A stretch of 59,893 bases of DNA from a virus. Position 1 is the stretch's first letter. Every line of letters starts with the position of its first letter. The DNA is taken from positions 1 to 59,893 of IMG/VR virus record IMGVR_UViG_3300028595_000001. The stretch is one strand, 5' to 3'. The notes below the pieces were generated by a model that was not told where the DNA came from, made no database searches, and saw only the letters and a list, made by a program, of their open reading frames with translations. Below are positions 18,423-27,545 of this stretch, piece by piece. A program made the translations under genes and the position numbers.

Positions 18423-18835
18423 TGAAACATACCGAATTAAACGCATTGCTCAAAAAGCATGACTTGGGTGACAGCTTTCTTGAAAAAAACCTTTTGTTTG
18501 ACATGGATTTTTCAAGAATTAAGTCTAAAAAATTGCAACACCCGGTAATGTACGCCGACAATAAAACCGCCTGGTACTGGACGGACCCTAAAAAATACTA
18601 CCTTCTTGCCGACTGTAACAGGTTCCATTTTATGTGGCTGGGACATTTTCAGGAATGGTGTACGCAGCACGGTATTTCCAGCCCGGCAATCGGAAGGGCG
18701 TATGGGTTTTGGGAGGGAAAAAACCACAATTGGGCGTGGGTTGTCGTTGACGACGAGCTTGTTTTCTTCAATTGGGGCCAGGAAGTGAAACCATCTGAAG
18801 TAAACTACGATGGAAAAGGAAGCGTAGCGGTATGA
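18422..18835 (+). CDS. Putative papain-like (agglutinin-C-like) cysteine domain protein
   Basis: 137 residues, starting at the ATG that overlaps the previous stop. A start 12 bases upstream is possible but less coupled. Key segments are YYLLADCNRFHF with a Cys after Asp, then GFWEGKNHNWAWVVVDDELV with a His, then FFNWGQE. The Asp-Cys, His-X-Trp and final aromatic-Gln order resembles small papain-fold phage proteins related to the agglutinin C-terminal domain. It could be a peptidase, and no other lysis enzyme was recognised, so a wall-degrading role is conceivable. Low certainty. Confidence 0.4.
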   Translation: MKHTELNALLKKHDLGDSFLEKNLLFDMDFSRIKSKKLQHPVMYADNKTAWYWTDPKKYYLLADCNRFHFMWLGHFQEWCTQHGISSPAIGRAYGFWEGKNHNWAWVVVDDELVFFNWGQEVKPSEVNYDGKGSVAV

Positions 18836-19491
18836 AAAAAACAATAGCAATATTATGGGTGCTATTCATCACTGTTGCGGTTGGGTATCAGTATTATGAC
18901 GGATACGACACGACCGGCACCAAGTCTGCCTTGAATCTAAACAAGAGCACAGGAGACACAATAACCTCAAGCGATTTTGGTGCAATTGACTTGGCTGTTA
19001 CCGACAACGATACCCGCATTGACACCATTGAGGGGCAAACAGGGATTGTGTTTTCTGACAATGACGGCACATACACCGACATGAGCGCGATTAGTTCAAC
19101 CGAGCTTGGTTATTTAGATGGTGTAGCGGGGGCCATTTGGCACGTAAGCAATGACGGGTCTGGTTCAGGGCTGGACGCAGACACCGTAGATGGATATAAC
19201 GCGGTGAGAATTATCGCCAGCGGAACAGCGGCAATGGGGACCAGCGAGATTGCCTCCGGTGCCTGCGCGACAGTTGTAACCGAAACCGCGTCAGGGGTGG
19301 CGACAACCGATGTTGTTAATTGGGGGTTCAACGCTGATGTAACCAGCACCACGGGTTATAACCCTTCTACGGGCGTGTTGGTTATTTACGCATACCCAAC
19401 AGCAAACAATGTTAATTTTAAAGTTTGCAATCTCACAGACGGTGCGATTACACCCGCAGCAGTTACATTGAACTGGGACGTCATGCGATGA
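18832..19491 (+). CDS. Signal-anchored fibre-like protein
   Basis: 219 residues, ATGA overlap. The N-terminus is a signal or anchor (three charged/polar residues, then IAILWVLFITVAVGYQYY). The middle contains ISSTELGYLDGV, a segment common in tail fibre and fibre-attached proteins, and the rest is Thr/Gly/Ala-rich beta structure. A membrane-targeting N-terminus on a fibre-like body is odd for a virion protein. It starts a run of five such genes. Confidence 0.6.
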   Translation: MKKTIAILWVLFITVAVGYQYYDGYDTTGTKSALNLNKSTGDTITSSDFGAIDLAVTDNDTRIDTIEGQTGIVFSDNDGTYTDMSAISSTELGYLDGVAGAIWHVSNDGSGSGLDADTVDGYNAVRIIASGTAAMGTSEIASGACATVVTETASGVATTDVVNWGFNADVTSTTGYNPSTGVLVIYAYPTANNVNFKVCNLTDGAITPAAVTLNWDVMR

Positions 19492-22400
19492 TTAAATACT
19501 TTTGCGTATTTTTATTTATTTGTCCATCCATCGTGTTAGCCAGTCATGGGATGCTCCCTTATCCTGGGTTCATTTATGATGTTTCTGTAGGCGGTGATAC
19601 GACTCCACCAACAGTCACAACGGCCACAATAGACAATGATGCAGGATCACCCGTAACAATTACTTATGACACAGCAACCGACCATGCGGACGATGCGTCG
19701 GCTGGATCAACTATTACCATATCGGTTACGGTTGGGTCTAATAATAATCGTGTTTTGGTTGTCGGTGTGGGTGCGGAGGAAACAGACAACACCATCGATG
19801 GAAATTTAGTAGTTAATAGCGTTACTTACGATGGAGAAGCTTTAACTGAGATTGATTGGGTCGAATACAAAACAGACGAAGACTGGGTGGGATTGTATTA
19901 TATTCTTGCTCCTTCCACCGGTGCCAATAATGTCGTTGTTACTTTCAACGAAAGTTGTAGGGCAACGGTCGGCGCAATCAGCCTTTACAATGTGGCACAG
20001 CAAGCGCCGGAGGCAAGCAACTCAACAACAGGAAGCAGTTCTCCAACGTCTTTGTCATTGACAACAATCACCGATAATGCGTGGGTTACCGATGTTATAT
20101 CTGTCAACTCATCCAGCGCATCCATAGCTGAAAACGCAGGGCAAACAGAAAGATACGACGGCAAGAATTATCAACGGTTGGCAGGATCGACAAAGCCTGT
20201 TGTTTCTGCCGGAGCGACGACAACCGGGTCAATACTAACTGGATATGTAAATGGTTGGGGCATGATTTCTGCGGCATTTACGCCGTTCATCAATTCGTCA
20301 ACGTCAACCCTAACATTAAATTTTAACGAGAACGTATCTCAAAGCACAAATTGGGCCAACGCCGAAATATTGGTCGATTGCAGTGTAACCGGGAATGATC
20401 TTGGCAGCACATATCAATCTGGCGATGGAACACCACAGCATGTGTTTGAGATTGATTCGGGGATAACCGCAGAGGATGTTTGCTATTTAAATTTTGATGA
20501 AAATTCAACCGGGGACGTTCTCGTAGACGATTCAGACAACGACCTTGCCGCAATCACCGGGACAGACAAACTAATCACCAATCTTTTTGCAGGAGCACCG
20601 GACACGGTAGCTCCATCAATTACCAGTGTCGTGATAACCGGTGACGCATTAATGGTGTATACTGATGAGGTTGTTGTGGAGGGTGCAGAAACGATAGTCG
20701 GTGAGTTCCTTGTCGACATGTCTACGACAGGCAACGGTATCGCTTGCACCTATGTGTCTGGGTGGGGAACCCAAGCTCTTTTATTTTCCACCGCAATCCC
20801 AGCGGTACACGGGGAAACTGTTTACCTCCGATTTGACATTGATAGTTCTGGCGACATTGTAGAGGACGCGGCAGAGAACGACCTTGCCCCGATAACCGGT
20901 ACAAGTCAGATAGTAACAAATGCTACCGCAGAGGGCGACGAATACGATCGGGTATTTTATGTCACACAAAGCGGTGCTGGGAGTATGACCGGCAGTTCGC
21001 TAAACAATGCCATGTCAGCCAGCATGTTCAATGCTTTAGGATCTGCCGGTTTTGAAGACTACGAGAATATGGTTTTTTATTGTAGCGGGCCAATTCCCAC
21101 GATATTAGTTATCGATATAAACGGTACGTCTAACGGCCACGTTACGCTTGACGGATACGAAACGGGCGATTGTGATCCGAAAAACTCATACTGTAGCGGT
21201 GCTGCAACGCTAACGCAGATTGACCTTAGTAATGGAGATGATTGGATAATTATTCGTGACTTTAATTTCGTGCCAGTCACGGGTTATCAGACAAGCAGCG
21301 GCACTGGTGTTGGGGTGATTCGGTCAACGTATTCAGAGGGTGTCGAGAATCAAGGGATCGAAATACGCAACTGCGCTTTTGGCCATACTGGCAATGGTGG
21401 CGCGAGTGTTTATTTGCAAAATAGGTTGAGCGATTTTGTCATTGATAACAACTACTGGTACAACACGTTTGACGCCGTAGCGCGACCAAACCTAACCATT
21501 GACTCTGCTTACAAAGGTAGGATTACAAACAATAAAACCTATGGAGGCATGGGGGCTGTCTGGTATACGCCAAAACGCGGGACGTTTGAGAAAGTCGTTC
21601 ACGCATACAACTATATCGAATCCCCATATGAGGAGGGTTACTCTTTTGACCTAGCTCCAGACGGAACAGCAACGACCGGATATAGGGAATATGCGACCGT
21701 TAGCGGCAGCACATCAACAACTGTTACGCTATCCGGTACTGGATACCCTGATTACACGGACGGCCAGTATTATATGTACTTTGCAACCGGAGATTTAAAG
21801 GGTCGAATTGCGAAAATAACAGGTCAGGATGACGACGAGTTTACACTTGATACGACAAATGGTGATTTTGACTTTTCGGATGTAAGCAACGGCGATGGTG
21901 CTTTTATTTACCTCATCTATCGGCACAACTATGTCGCCTATAATACATCAAAAGATGTGCGCTATGGCAACGCGTCGATTCTTTTTTATGGCAATTCGTT
22001 TGAAAACTGGATCGAATACAATACGGTTATAAGCTCCGATGATGCCACCAGGATTGAGCTTAGAACAATCGAGGGCGTTGAGGCACACGATGATAGCGCC
22101 ACTGGTGTTTGCGGGACAGTTGTTGCAGGGGCAAACCTGATTAAAAATAATTCAATGTCAACCACTTGCTCATGGGGCGATAGTTGCAAGGCGTCTGGAG
22201 TCAGTGCGTTTGTTTATGACATCAATCTTTGCGGCACATCCCCCGTGGTTGACGCTTATTACAACACGGTTATAGACAACACAATAGACTCATCTTCTGG
22301 GAACTCTTACGAAACCCTGAAAATGACAGATCAGTATTATTATGCGTCTGGAAACGAAGATTCAAGCAGCAATCCAACGACCATTATAAATACTGGTGAC

Positions 22401-22733
22401 TACGAAAACAGTGCGACATGGAAGGTTTACTGGCCGTACATCACAGACATACCCACAATAAACGGTACGAGCTTAACCTTTACTGCGAGTGAAACATTAA
22501 GTTTTGCGAATTATGAAACTGGGGATATGTGGCTTGAAAACGCTGACGGAGATAAAATTTACCTTGCTTACACGAGTGGCACGACAAGCATTACTATGAC
22601 TGCCGCGTCAGCAGTAAGCAACGGCGAAACATGGTATTTGTGGTTCATCGCGGACGATGACACCATAGAAGATTCGGACGGTGTAGACATGCCAACATTC
22701 GGTTATAAAACCGTAACCAATAATACACCTTAA
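19488..22733 (+). CDS. Large secreted beta-helix adhesin-like protein
   Basis: 1081 residues from ATG 19488, which overlaps the previous stop. The longer frame has no ribosome site. Residues 1-20 form a signal peptide (MIKYFCVFLFICPSIVLASH). Residues about 270-490 hold two copies of a calcium-adhesin-like repeat (LTLNFNENVSQ and LMVYTDEVVVEG openings, each with a YLxFD strand and an ITGT ending). Residues about 500-960 are a right-handed beta-helix with NNYWYNTF- and NYIESPY-type rungs. A third repeat closes the protein. It is probably exported or carried on the virion to bind glycans. Confidence 0.6.
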   Translation: MIKYFCVFLFICPSIVLASHGMLPYPGFIYDVSVGGDTTPPTVTTATIDNDAGSPVTITYDTATDHADDASAGSTITISVTVGSNNNRVLVVGVGAEETDNTIDGNLVVNSVTYDGEALTEIDWVEYKTDEDWVGLYYILAPSTGANNVVVTFNESCRATVGAISLYNVAQQAPEASNSTTGSSSPTSLSLTTITDNAWVTDVISVNSSSASIAENAGQTERYDGKNYQRLAGSTKPVVSAGATTTGSILTGYVNGWGMISAAFTPFINSSTSTLTLNFNENVSQSTNWANAEILVDCSVTGNDLGSTYQSGDGTPQHVFEIDSGITAEDVCYLNFDENSTGDVLVDDSDNDLAAITGTDKLITNLFAGAPDTVAPSITSVVITGDALMVYTDEVVVEGAETIVGEFLVDMSTTGNGIACTYVSGWGTQALLFSTAIPAVHGETVYLRFDIDSSGDIVEDAAENDLAPITGTSQIVTNATAEGDEYDRVFYVTQSGAGSMTGSSLNNAMSASMFNALGSAGFEDYENMVFYCSGPIPTILVIDINGTSNGHVTLDGYETGDCDPKNSYCSGAATLTQIDLSNGDDWIIIRDFNFVPVTGYQTSSGTGVGVIRSTYSEGVENQGIEIRNCAFGHTGNGGASVYLQNRLSDFVIDNNYWYNTFDAVARPNLTIDSAYKGRITNNKTYGGMGAVWYTPKRGTFEKVVHAYNYIESPYEEGYSFDLAPDGTATTGYREYATVSGSTSTTVTLSGTGYPDYTDGQYYMYFATGDLKGRIAKITGQDDDEFTLDTTNGDFDFSDVSNGDGAFIYLIYRHNYVAYNTSKDVRYGNASILFYGNSFENWIEYNTVISSDDATRIELRTIEGVEAHDDSATGVCGTVVAGANLIKNNSMSTTCSWGDSCKASGVSAFVYDINLCGTSPVVDAYYNTVIDNTIDSSSGNSYETLKMTDQYYYASGNEDSSSNPTTIINTGDYENSATWKVYWPYITDIPTINGTSLTFTASETLSFANYETGDMWLENADGDKIYLAYTSGTTSITMTAASAVSNGETWYLWFIADDDTIEDSDGVDMPTFGYKTVTNNTP

Positions 22734-22745
22734 AGGAAAAAACAC

Positions 22746-23531
22746 ATGAAAAAATTGGTTGCAGTACTCTTAATTGGCTTGTTTTTTACCGGATGCGCTG
22801 GTTATTCAGAAAGAGGCGCAGCAGGGCCACTAGTAGCACCATCCCCGTGCAGATGGACATCTAACGGTATTGAGTGCGACGGCAACCGGGACGGGACTGC
22901 CGATCTGCTTATTAATAAATCGGATGGGACGGTGGAGATTAACGGGGCTGTGGCTACTGGCGTTGATCTTGACGCACTTACTAACGGGGATGATATACGG
23001 ATAAGCACCACCACCGACGCCCATGAGTTTTGTATTCAAGCGCACAACGGTACTGGTTGGGTTGACATATTGTGCTTCGTCAACGATTCCGGTGGCTCTC
23101 CAGAAGTGCAGCTGCAAAGTGGGGCGGTATTGTCTGGGCTTGGTTTGATGAGTCCAGATGGCGTTTTGCCACAGGTATTAGATGACAGCGAATATTCAGA
23201 CACTGCTGACACCGATTATGTGCTAACGAGAACAGAAGTTGCTGGCAACATATTAACAAATAAAGGCGAGGCAGGTGCATCGACATACACTTTCCCTGCA
23301 TTGTCCACCATTGAGGGTAGTACTGGCATATTTAATATTGAAGCAGCACAAAATGTCTCTATTTGCCCTAACGGATCTGAACAATTTTACTTGAACAAAA
23401 CACAAATGGCTGCATCAGAATGTATTGTTAACGAGGCAGCAACGATTGGTGAATCTATTACTTGGTATTGTACTGAAACAGCTTGTTTCTTTAAATCCGA
23501 TGATGCAGATTTTGAGGAAGACACTCCATGA
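22746..23531 (+). CDS. Phage-encoded lipoprotein with fibre-like body
   Basis: 261 residues. MKKLVAVLLIGLFFTGC is a lipoprotein signal with the lipobox Phe-Thr-Gly-Cys. The rest is Gly/Thr/Asp-rich with several Cys and small strands resembling fibre-linker sequences. AAAGGA lies 9 bases upstream. Lipidation would fix it in the host membrane, suggesting a role on the infected cell such as superinfection exclusion, or a fibre assembled at the envelope. Function unproven. Confidence 0.6.
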   Translation: MKKLVAVLLIGLFFTGCAGYSERGAAGPLVAPSPCRWTSNGIECDGNRDGTADLLINKSDGTVEINGAVATGVDLDALTNGDDIRISTTTDAHEFCIQAHNGTGWVDILCFVNDSGGSPEVQLQSGAVLSGLGLMSPDGVLPQVLDDSEYSDTADTDYVLTRTEVAGNILTNKGEAGASTYTFPALSTIEGSTGIFNIEAAQNVSICPNGSEQFYLNKTQMAASECIVNEAATIGESITWYCTETACFFKSDDADFEEDTP

Positions 23532-24238
23532 GAATTATATTAGTTCTTTTAATTTTGGTTTTTGCTTCAGATGCGTTTGGCATGATGCCGTCAGTTGCAC
23601 ATAATGTGGGATCTATCGGCTGCCCCTCAGATGCTACCTTAGTTTTTGAGGATAGTTTTGAATCTCCGTGGGAGCCAGGTGTGGATACTGGAAACTGGAC
23701 AACAGTTAATTCGAATACTGAGATAGAGTCAACTATTGTTAAGTATGGCGCTCAATCACAAAAATCTAACGCCTCTGGTGAATATTCATTAAAGTCTGGT
23801 CTTACAACAACAAGTGAATTTTGGTTTGATGCGTGGATATACCCAGATGACTTGTCAGCTTATTTTTACATGATGAATGTTGGTGATTCATCAAACTATG
23901 TTAGAGTGAGAATAGCCACAGACGGAAGTGTGCTAATCTATAACGACTCTACTTCAGTTGCTGACACTGGGGTAAATATATCTGCGGATCAATGGTATCA
24001 CATTTTCGCGCATGTTATATTGACAACTGACGGTAGTGAAACTGCGGAAGTAGCTGTTAACCAACAAGTTTCTTTTGATTCATGGGACGTAAGCATCTCC
24101 AATGCTACGTTCACAGTTACAACACCTGACAGGTTTCTTTTGGGTTTAACTTATGTTGGAGGAGGAGGCACGCCCGTTGTTTATACAGATAAAGGCAGAA
24201 TATTCTCTGGAGGTAATATGCCATGCGCGTGGAAATAA
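23528..24238 (+). CDS. Secreted LamG/concanavalin-like lectin domain protein
   Basis: 236 residues, ATGA overlap. Signal peptide MRIILVLLILVFASDAFG, then a beta-sandwich: FEDSFES at the start, FWFDAWIYPDDL, YVRVRIATDGSVLIYND, WYHIFAHVILTTDG and a final RFLLGL strand. This strand order is typical of laminin-G/pentraxin-like carbohydrate-binding domains. Codons here are more AT-rich than in the head genes, hinting at separate acquisition. Confidence 0.6.
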   Translation: MRIILVLLILVFASDAFGMMPSVAHNVGSIGCPSDATLVFEDSFESPWEPGVDTGNWTTVNSNTEIESTIVKYGAQSQKSNASGEYSLKSGLTTTSEFWFDAWIYPDDLSAYFYMMNVGDSSNYVRVRIATDGSVLIYNDSTSVADTGVNISADQWYHIFAHVILTTDGSETAEVAVNQQVSFDSWDVSISNATFTVTTPDRFLLGLTYVGGGGTPVVYTDKGRIFSGGNMPCAWK

Positions 24239-25599
24239 TTTTTGTTTATATAGCTCTTTTATGCTTGCCCCTTAATGTTGTTTTAGCTGCTGATTATTAT
24301 GTCGATAAAAACCACGGCAGCGCTAGCGATTCAAACGATGGAACATCGGAGAGTTTGCCGTGGTTGACCATTAACAAAGCTGCGACCACATTAACCGCTG
24401 GTGATACTGTTTATGTCAAAGATGGAGAATATAATGAGGCGGTTGTTATAAGCAATTCGGGGTCAGTTGGTTCTCCTATTACATTTAAGAATTATCCTGG
24501 TCACAGTCCTGTAATAGATGGTACTGATGTAGTGATATCCAGTAATTATGCACTCATATATGCTAACAGTAAAGACTATATAATAATAGACGGTTTTGAA
24601 TTTAGAGACTCAGACGAGAATTGTTTAAATATGTGGAGGTGCGACGAGTTTATTATAAGAAATAACCTTATACATAGTAATGATGTGAATGGACGTGACT
24701 GTGTGCTCGCCGGTTACAGCGAAGGAGGATTGATAGAAAACAACGAGGTATACGATTGTGGCGGGAACGCTATAAATATATCAAGCACCACCGATGTCGT
24801 TGTTAAAAGCAACTACATACATGATAATCCTAATCATACCGGTGTTAATATATTTCCGGTTACAACTGATTCACAGGTAGATTTTTCAGGGAATAATGTT
24901 TTTTATAATAAAATTACAGGGTGCACTAGCGGGATTTACTCTAGACATCAAACAAACAACATAATTGCTTTTAATTTAATTTATGATAACGATGTTAGCA
25001 ATGCGTCCGGTATTTATTTTCATCACACGGATGGTGACGAAACTACCACAACAGCAAACACTAAAGTATATAACAATACAATAGTCAACAACGACAATTA
25101 CGGGATTGAGGTTGAACAACACCATAATTTAGATATAAAAAACAATATTATATACGGTTCTACTGTTGCCATGTCTTTTGAAAGTGGGTCCACCACAGGA
25201 CACACAATTGATTATAATCTATATACTGCGTCGTCTAATTTTAGATGGGGATCGGGCGACAATATAAATTTCGCGACATGGAAAACCAACAGTAGCCAAG
25301 ATGCAAATTCAAGCGAAGATGATCCTCTTTTTAATTCTAACTATTATATAACTAATGGATCGCCTGCAATAAACAACGGAGACAATCAATATTCAGACGG
25401 CGACGGGAATCAATTTGATCTTGGTGGTTTTTTGGTTTGGGATGATGACGTTGACGCTGTGTCTGGATATTGGGTCGATGGTGTGGATATGGGCGCATAT
25501 GCTTACATTGCCAACGTGATTATATCAGGATCTAATAAAGTGTCTGGTGGTGGAACAGGGACGCTTTTAAACGGTACAGGAACAATAACAGGACAATGA
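24223..25599 (+). CDS. Secreted parallel beta-helix protein (polysaccharide-lyase-like)
   Basis: 458 residues, overlapping the previous gene by 16 bases. A signal peptide ending near VVLAADYYVDKN is followed by the sequence DSNDGTSESLPWLTINKA, a frequent opening of pectate-lyase-like surface proteins. About ten beta-helix rungs follow (DYIIIDGFEFRDS, FIIRNNLIHSN, GLIENNEVYDCG, DVVVKSNYIHDN, TKVYNNTIVNND, LDIKNNIIYGS). It could be a polysaccharide depolymerase. No catalytic site assigned. Strongly AT-rich compared with neighbours. Confidence 0.6.
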   Translation: MRVEIIFVYIALLCLPLNVVLAADYYVDKNHGSASDSNDGTSESLPWLTINKAATTLTAGDTVYVKDGEYNEAVVISNSGSVGSPITFKNYPGHSPVIDGTDVVISSNYALIYANSKDYIIIDGFEFRDSDENCLNMWRCDEFIIRNNLIHSNDVNGRDCVLAGYSEGGLIENNEVYDCGGNAINISSTTDVVVKSNYIHDNPNHTGVNIFPVTTDSQVDFSGNNVFYNKITGCTSGIYSRHQTNNIIAFNLIYDNDVSNASGIYFHHTDGDETTTTANTKVYNNTIVNNDNYGIEVEQHHNLDIKNNIIYGSTVAMSFESGSTTGHTIDYNLYTASSNFRWGSGDNINFATWKTNSSQDANSSEDDPLFNSNYYITNGSPAINNGDNQYSDGDGNQFDLGGFLVWDDDVDAVSGYWVDGVDMGAYAYIANVIISGSNKVSGGGTGTLLNGTGTITGQ

Positions 25600-25880
25600 C
25601 ACACAACCCAATAAAACCGTTTCTCGACAAAATACCACCAGAGCTTCGACCAATGCTTGAAGCTTTGATGATTGAGCAACAAAATACGCGCGAAATGATT
25701 TGTAAAAAGGTTGAAGACAAGGTGGACGAAATCAAGCACCACTGCACCGATCAATCGTTAGCGTGCAACAGAAAGTTTTTGCCCAAGATCCAAGCATACG
25801 TGCTGGCAGGGGTAATTATTGGTTTACTGGTTGGCCTTGGGCTATTGGAAATTGACGCTGTTGCGGGACTTTTGAAATAA
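25596..25880 (+). CDS. Small membrane protein, candidate holin
   Basis: 94 residues, ATGA overlap. A charged helical N-terminal half (with Cys-Asn-Arg and His-His-Cys) is followed by one strong membrane segment, YVLAGVIIGLLVGLGLLEI, near the C-terminus. One-membrane-span proteins at the end of late operons are often holins or pinholins, and the next gene is also membrane-like. No endolysin lies beside it, which lowers confidence. Confidence 0.45.
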   Translation: MTHNPIKPFLDKIPPELRPMLEALMIEQQNTREMICKKVEDKVDEIKHHCTDQSLACNRKFLPKIQAYVLAGVIIGLLVGLGLLEIDAVAGLLK

Positions 25881-25894
25881 AAAGGGAGAGATTG

Positions 25895-26047
25895 ATGGAA
25901 AAATGGATGGAAATAATTAAAGATTTGTTGGACGACCACAACGTAATTCTTTATGCACTATTTATCCTTGCCTGCATTTACCCAGGCGAAGCAAAACCGA
26001 TAATTGCCGGTATGCTTGGCTTCTGGGCAAAGGGCAAGGTTTCATAG
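25895..26047 (+). CDS. 50-residue membrane peptide, last gene of the late operon
   Basis: Starts at ATG 25895 with AAAGGGAGAG 5 bases upstream. It has a central hydrophobic stretch (VILYALFILACIYPG) then a Gly/Ala/Ile region, so one or two short membrane segments. It may be a holin partner or a second holin. A terminator follows 6 bases after the stop. Confidence 0.5.
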   Translation: MEKWMEIIKDLLDDHNVILYALFILACIYPGEAKPIIAGMLGFWAKGKVS

Positions 26048-26052
26048 CTTGC

Positions 26053-26084
26053 CCACTTGACAATTCAGTCAAGCGGCCTGTTTT
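26053..26084 (+). terminator. Terminator of the rightward late operon
   Basis: CCACTTGAC (26053-26061) pairs with GTCAAGCGG (26068-26076), with one G-U wobble and loop AATTCA, followed by CCTGTTTT. It stands between convergent operons. The 3' half lies inside the 29-bp direct repeat. Confidence 0.6.
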
Positions 26085-26355
26085 AGTCAACTACATATTG
26101 GTTCAAGACAGTTCATATTAAAATGCATTTTTTTACCGTACATCCATGTTTTGCACGTGCAATAATGACTGTTGTGTATTTTAGTGATAATCAATTCGAT
26201 GCCGCCCATATCTCCACGGGTCTTAACCTTTTGACCAACATAAAACTTATTCTTACAGTCGTTTGATAGTGACCATTTCATTCTTGATTCTTCTTTTTTA
26301 GGAACTATCATATTCCCCCCTTTTCTATTCAGTCAAGCGGCCTGTTTTAGTCAAC
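26063..26355. repeat. 29-bp direct repeat flanking the last leftward gene
   Basis: Identical copies at 26063-26091 and 26327-26355. On the minus strand each begins GTTGACTAAAACAGGCC. The right copy supplies the last codons and stop of the 26347-26709 gene, the left copy the end region of the 26087-26311 gene. The small gene between them looks like an inserted cassette that duplicated its neighbour's 3' end. Confidence 0.8.
26087..26311 (-). CDS. Small uncharacterised protein, end of leftward operon
   Basis: 74 residues, AAAGGGGGG upstream. An internal Met at residue 11 is an alternative start. It contains FYVGQKVKTRGDMGGIELII, reminiscent of small SH3-like barrels, and a Cys-Thr-Cys plus later Cys residues. 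Flanked on both sides by a 29-bp direct repeat. No function recognised. Confidence 0.55.
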   Translation of the reverse strand: MIVPKKEESRMKWSLSNDCKNKFYVGQKVKTRGDMGGIELIITKIHNSHYCTCKTWMYGKKMHFNMNCLEPICS

Positions 26356-26709
26356 CGGCGGTTTGGTTAAAGCCTTAACCGACTCAAGGACTTCTAATGT
26401 TTGCTTGTACCAGTTTATTTTATTCAGTTCTGTCGCTATCGCCCGACGCTTTTTATTGATATTGATTTCACGTTCCAATTCGTCGTTGTGCATTACAAGG
26501 TGTTGACGATTCCAAACATCCCCGCCAGGAACAAAACCATCGCTTTTTCTAAAACGGTACTCATATTTTCCATTGGGCGATGCTACAATAATGAGCGTCT
26601 TTGTGGTGCGCTTAACCAAAGCGACTCCTTTACTGCCCCCATACCCGCCATGATTTATAATAACCTTATCCCCCGCCTTTAGTTCTTTTAGCCATTCCGT
26701 GTTAAACAT
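26347..26709 (-). CDS. Uncharacterised protein with SH3-like N-terminus
   Basis: 120 residues. LKAGDKVIINHGGYGGSKGVALVKR followed by a short KTLIIVAS strand suggests a small beta-barrel (KOW/SH3-like). The C-terminal 45 residues form a charged helix. It overlaps the preceding gene by 8 bases and belongs to the recombination operon. Function unknown. Confidence 0.6.
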   Translation of the reverse strand: MFNTEWLKELKAGDKVIINHGGYGGSKGVALVKRTTKTLIIVASPNGKYEYRFRKSDGFVPGGDVWNRQHLVMHNDELEREININKKRRAIATELNKINWYKQTLEVLESVKALTKPPVD

Positions 26710-26905
26710 TTTCTCCCCTTTCTTTATACATACCTATGGCCAGCCTTGCCCATCGTCGCATATCATAGGCGTCTTCTTCAGTAATCGGGCCTTGGATGTC
26801 AATTTTTTTGAGCCATTTACGATACCATCGGATTTCTTCTCTCATCGCACTCATTTCATCTGTAACCCGCTGGCTTGTGGTTCTTTTGTTGTCTTTCATC
26901 CCCAT
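26702..26905 (-). CDS. Small helical protein in the recombination operon
   Basis: 67 residues. The start at 26905 is chosen because AAAGGGGGA lies 4 bases upstream. The longer frame lacks a ribosome site. Highly charged helices (EMSAMREEIRWYRKWLKKID), no Cys or membrane segments. No function recognised. Confidence 0.55.
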   Translation of the reverse strand: MGMKDNKRTTSQRVTDEMSAMREEIRWYRKWLKKIDIQGPITEEDAYDMRRWARLAIGMYKERGENV

Positions 26906-26915
26906 GTTTCCCCCT

Positions 26916-27545
26916 TTACGCTGCTTTAAGGCGTTCAACCATCGTATACATATCTGCAATAAACACATCGGCTTTTTCGTTCAAGTCTGCGCCGGTCACA
27001 TGCTCAATCTTTTTGTTGATTGGTTTTTCGTCCCTGTAAACTCGACGAATTAACGGCGCGTTGCCCTGGTCAACATCTTCTGGGCAATAATCAATGCAGT
27101 CGCACCATTCTCTATCGCACACCCACAGCCCCCACTGGACTTGCCTGCGAAGACTAATATCCATTGTTTCAAAATGCTTTCTGACAAACACGGCGGGAGT
27201 ACGGACTTTGATTTCGATCATTCCGTTTTCACCAACGAGTCCATCAGCGCTGTAGTGTTTGTGCTTGTGGCAGCGGACTAATCCGACCTGTTTAGTCCTT
27301 ACGCTGTTCAGGATTTCATAGTAGGTTCTGGCGTGCGGCTCAAACTCATGCCCACGGTCTGCGTGTTGGAATTTAAAGCTGGCCGCAGGCACACCGGTTC
27401 TCAATTCCCCCACGAAATCATACAGCAAGTCCTGTCGACCTTTTTTACCGGGGGCAATCTTACCAATAGCACTACCCCCTATTGAACATAGACGAGACAA
27501 AAACCATTCTGGAGTTCCTTGCTCCCCATATATTATTTCATACAT
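26916..27545 (-). CDS. YqaJ-type / lambda-Exo-like recombination exonuclease
   Basis: 209 residues. N-terminal GTPEWFLSRLCSIGGSAIG is the conserved start of the YqaJ viral recombinase family. ADRGHEFEPHARTYYE supplies the early Glu, and then SADGLVGENGMIEIKVRTP gives the Asp...Glu-X-Lys core of the PD-(D/E)XK nuclease. It would chew double-stranded ends to expose single strands for the Sak-like annealing protein encoded two genes upstream. It overlaps the inserted HNH/AP2 gene by 8 bases. Confidence 0.85.
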   Translation of the reverse strand: MYEIIYGEQGTPEWFLSRLCSIGGSAIGKIAPGKKGRQDLLYDFVGELRTGVPAASFKFQHADRGHEFEPHARTYYEILNSVRTKQVGLVRCHKHKHYSADGLVGENGMIEIKVRTPAVFVRKHFETMDISLRRQVQWGLWVCDREWCDCIDYCPEDVDQGNAPLIRRVYRDEKPINKKIEHVTGADLNEKADVFIADMYTMVERLKAA

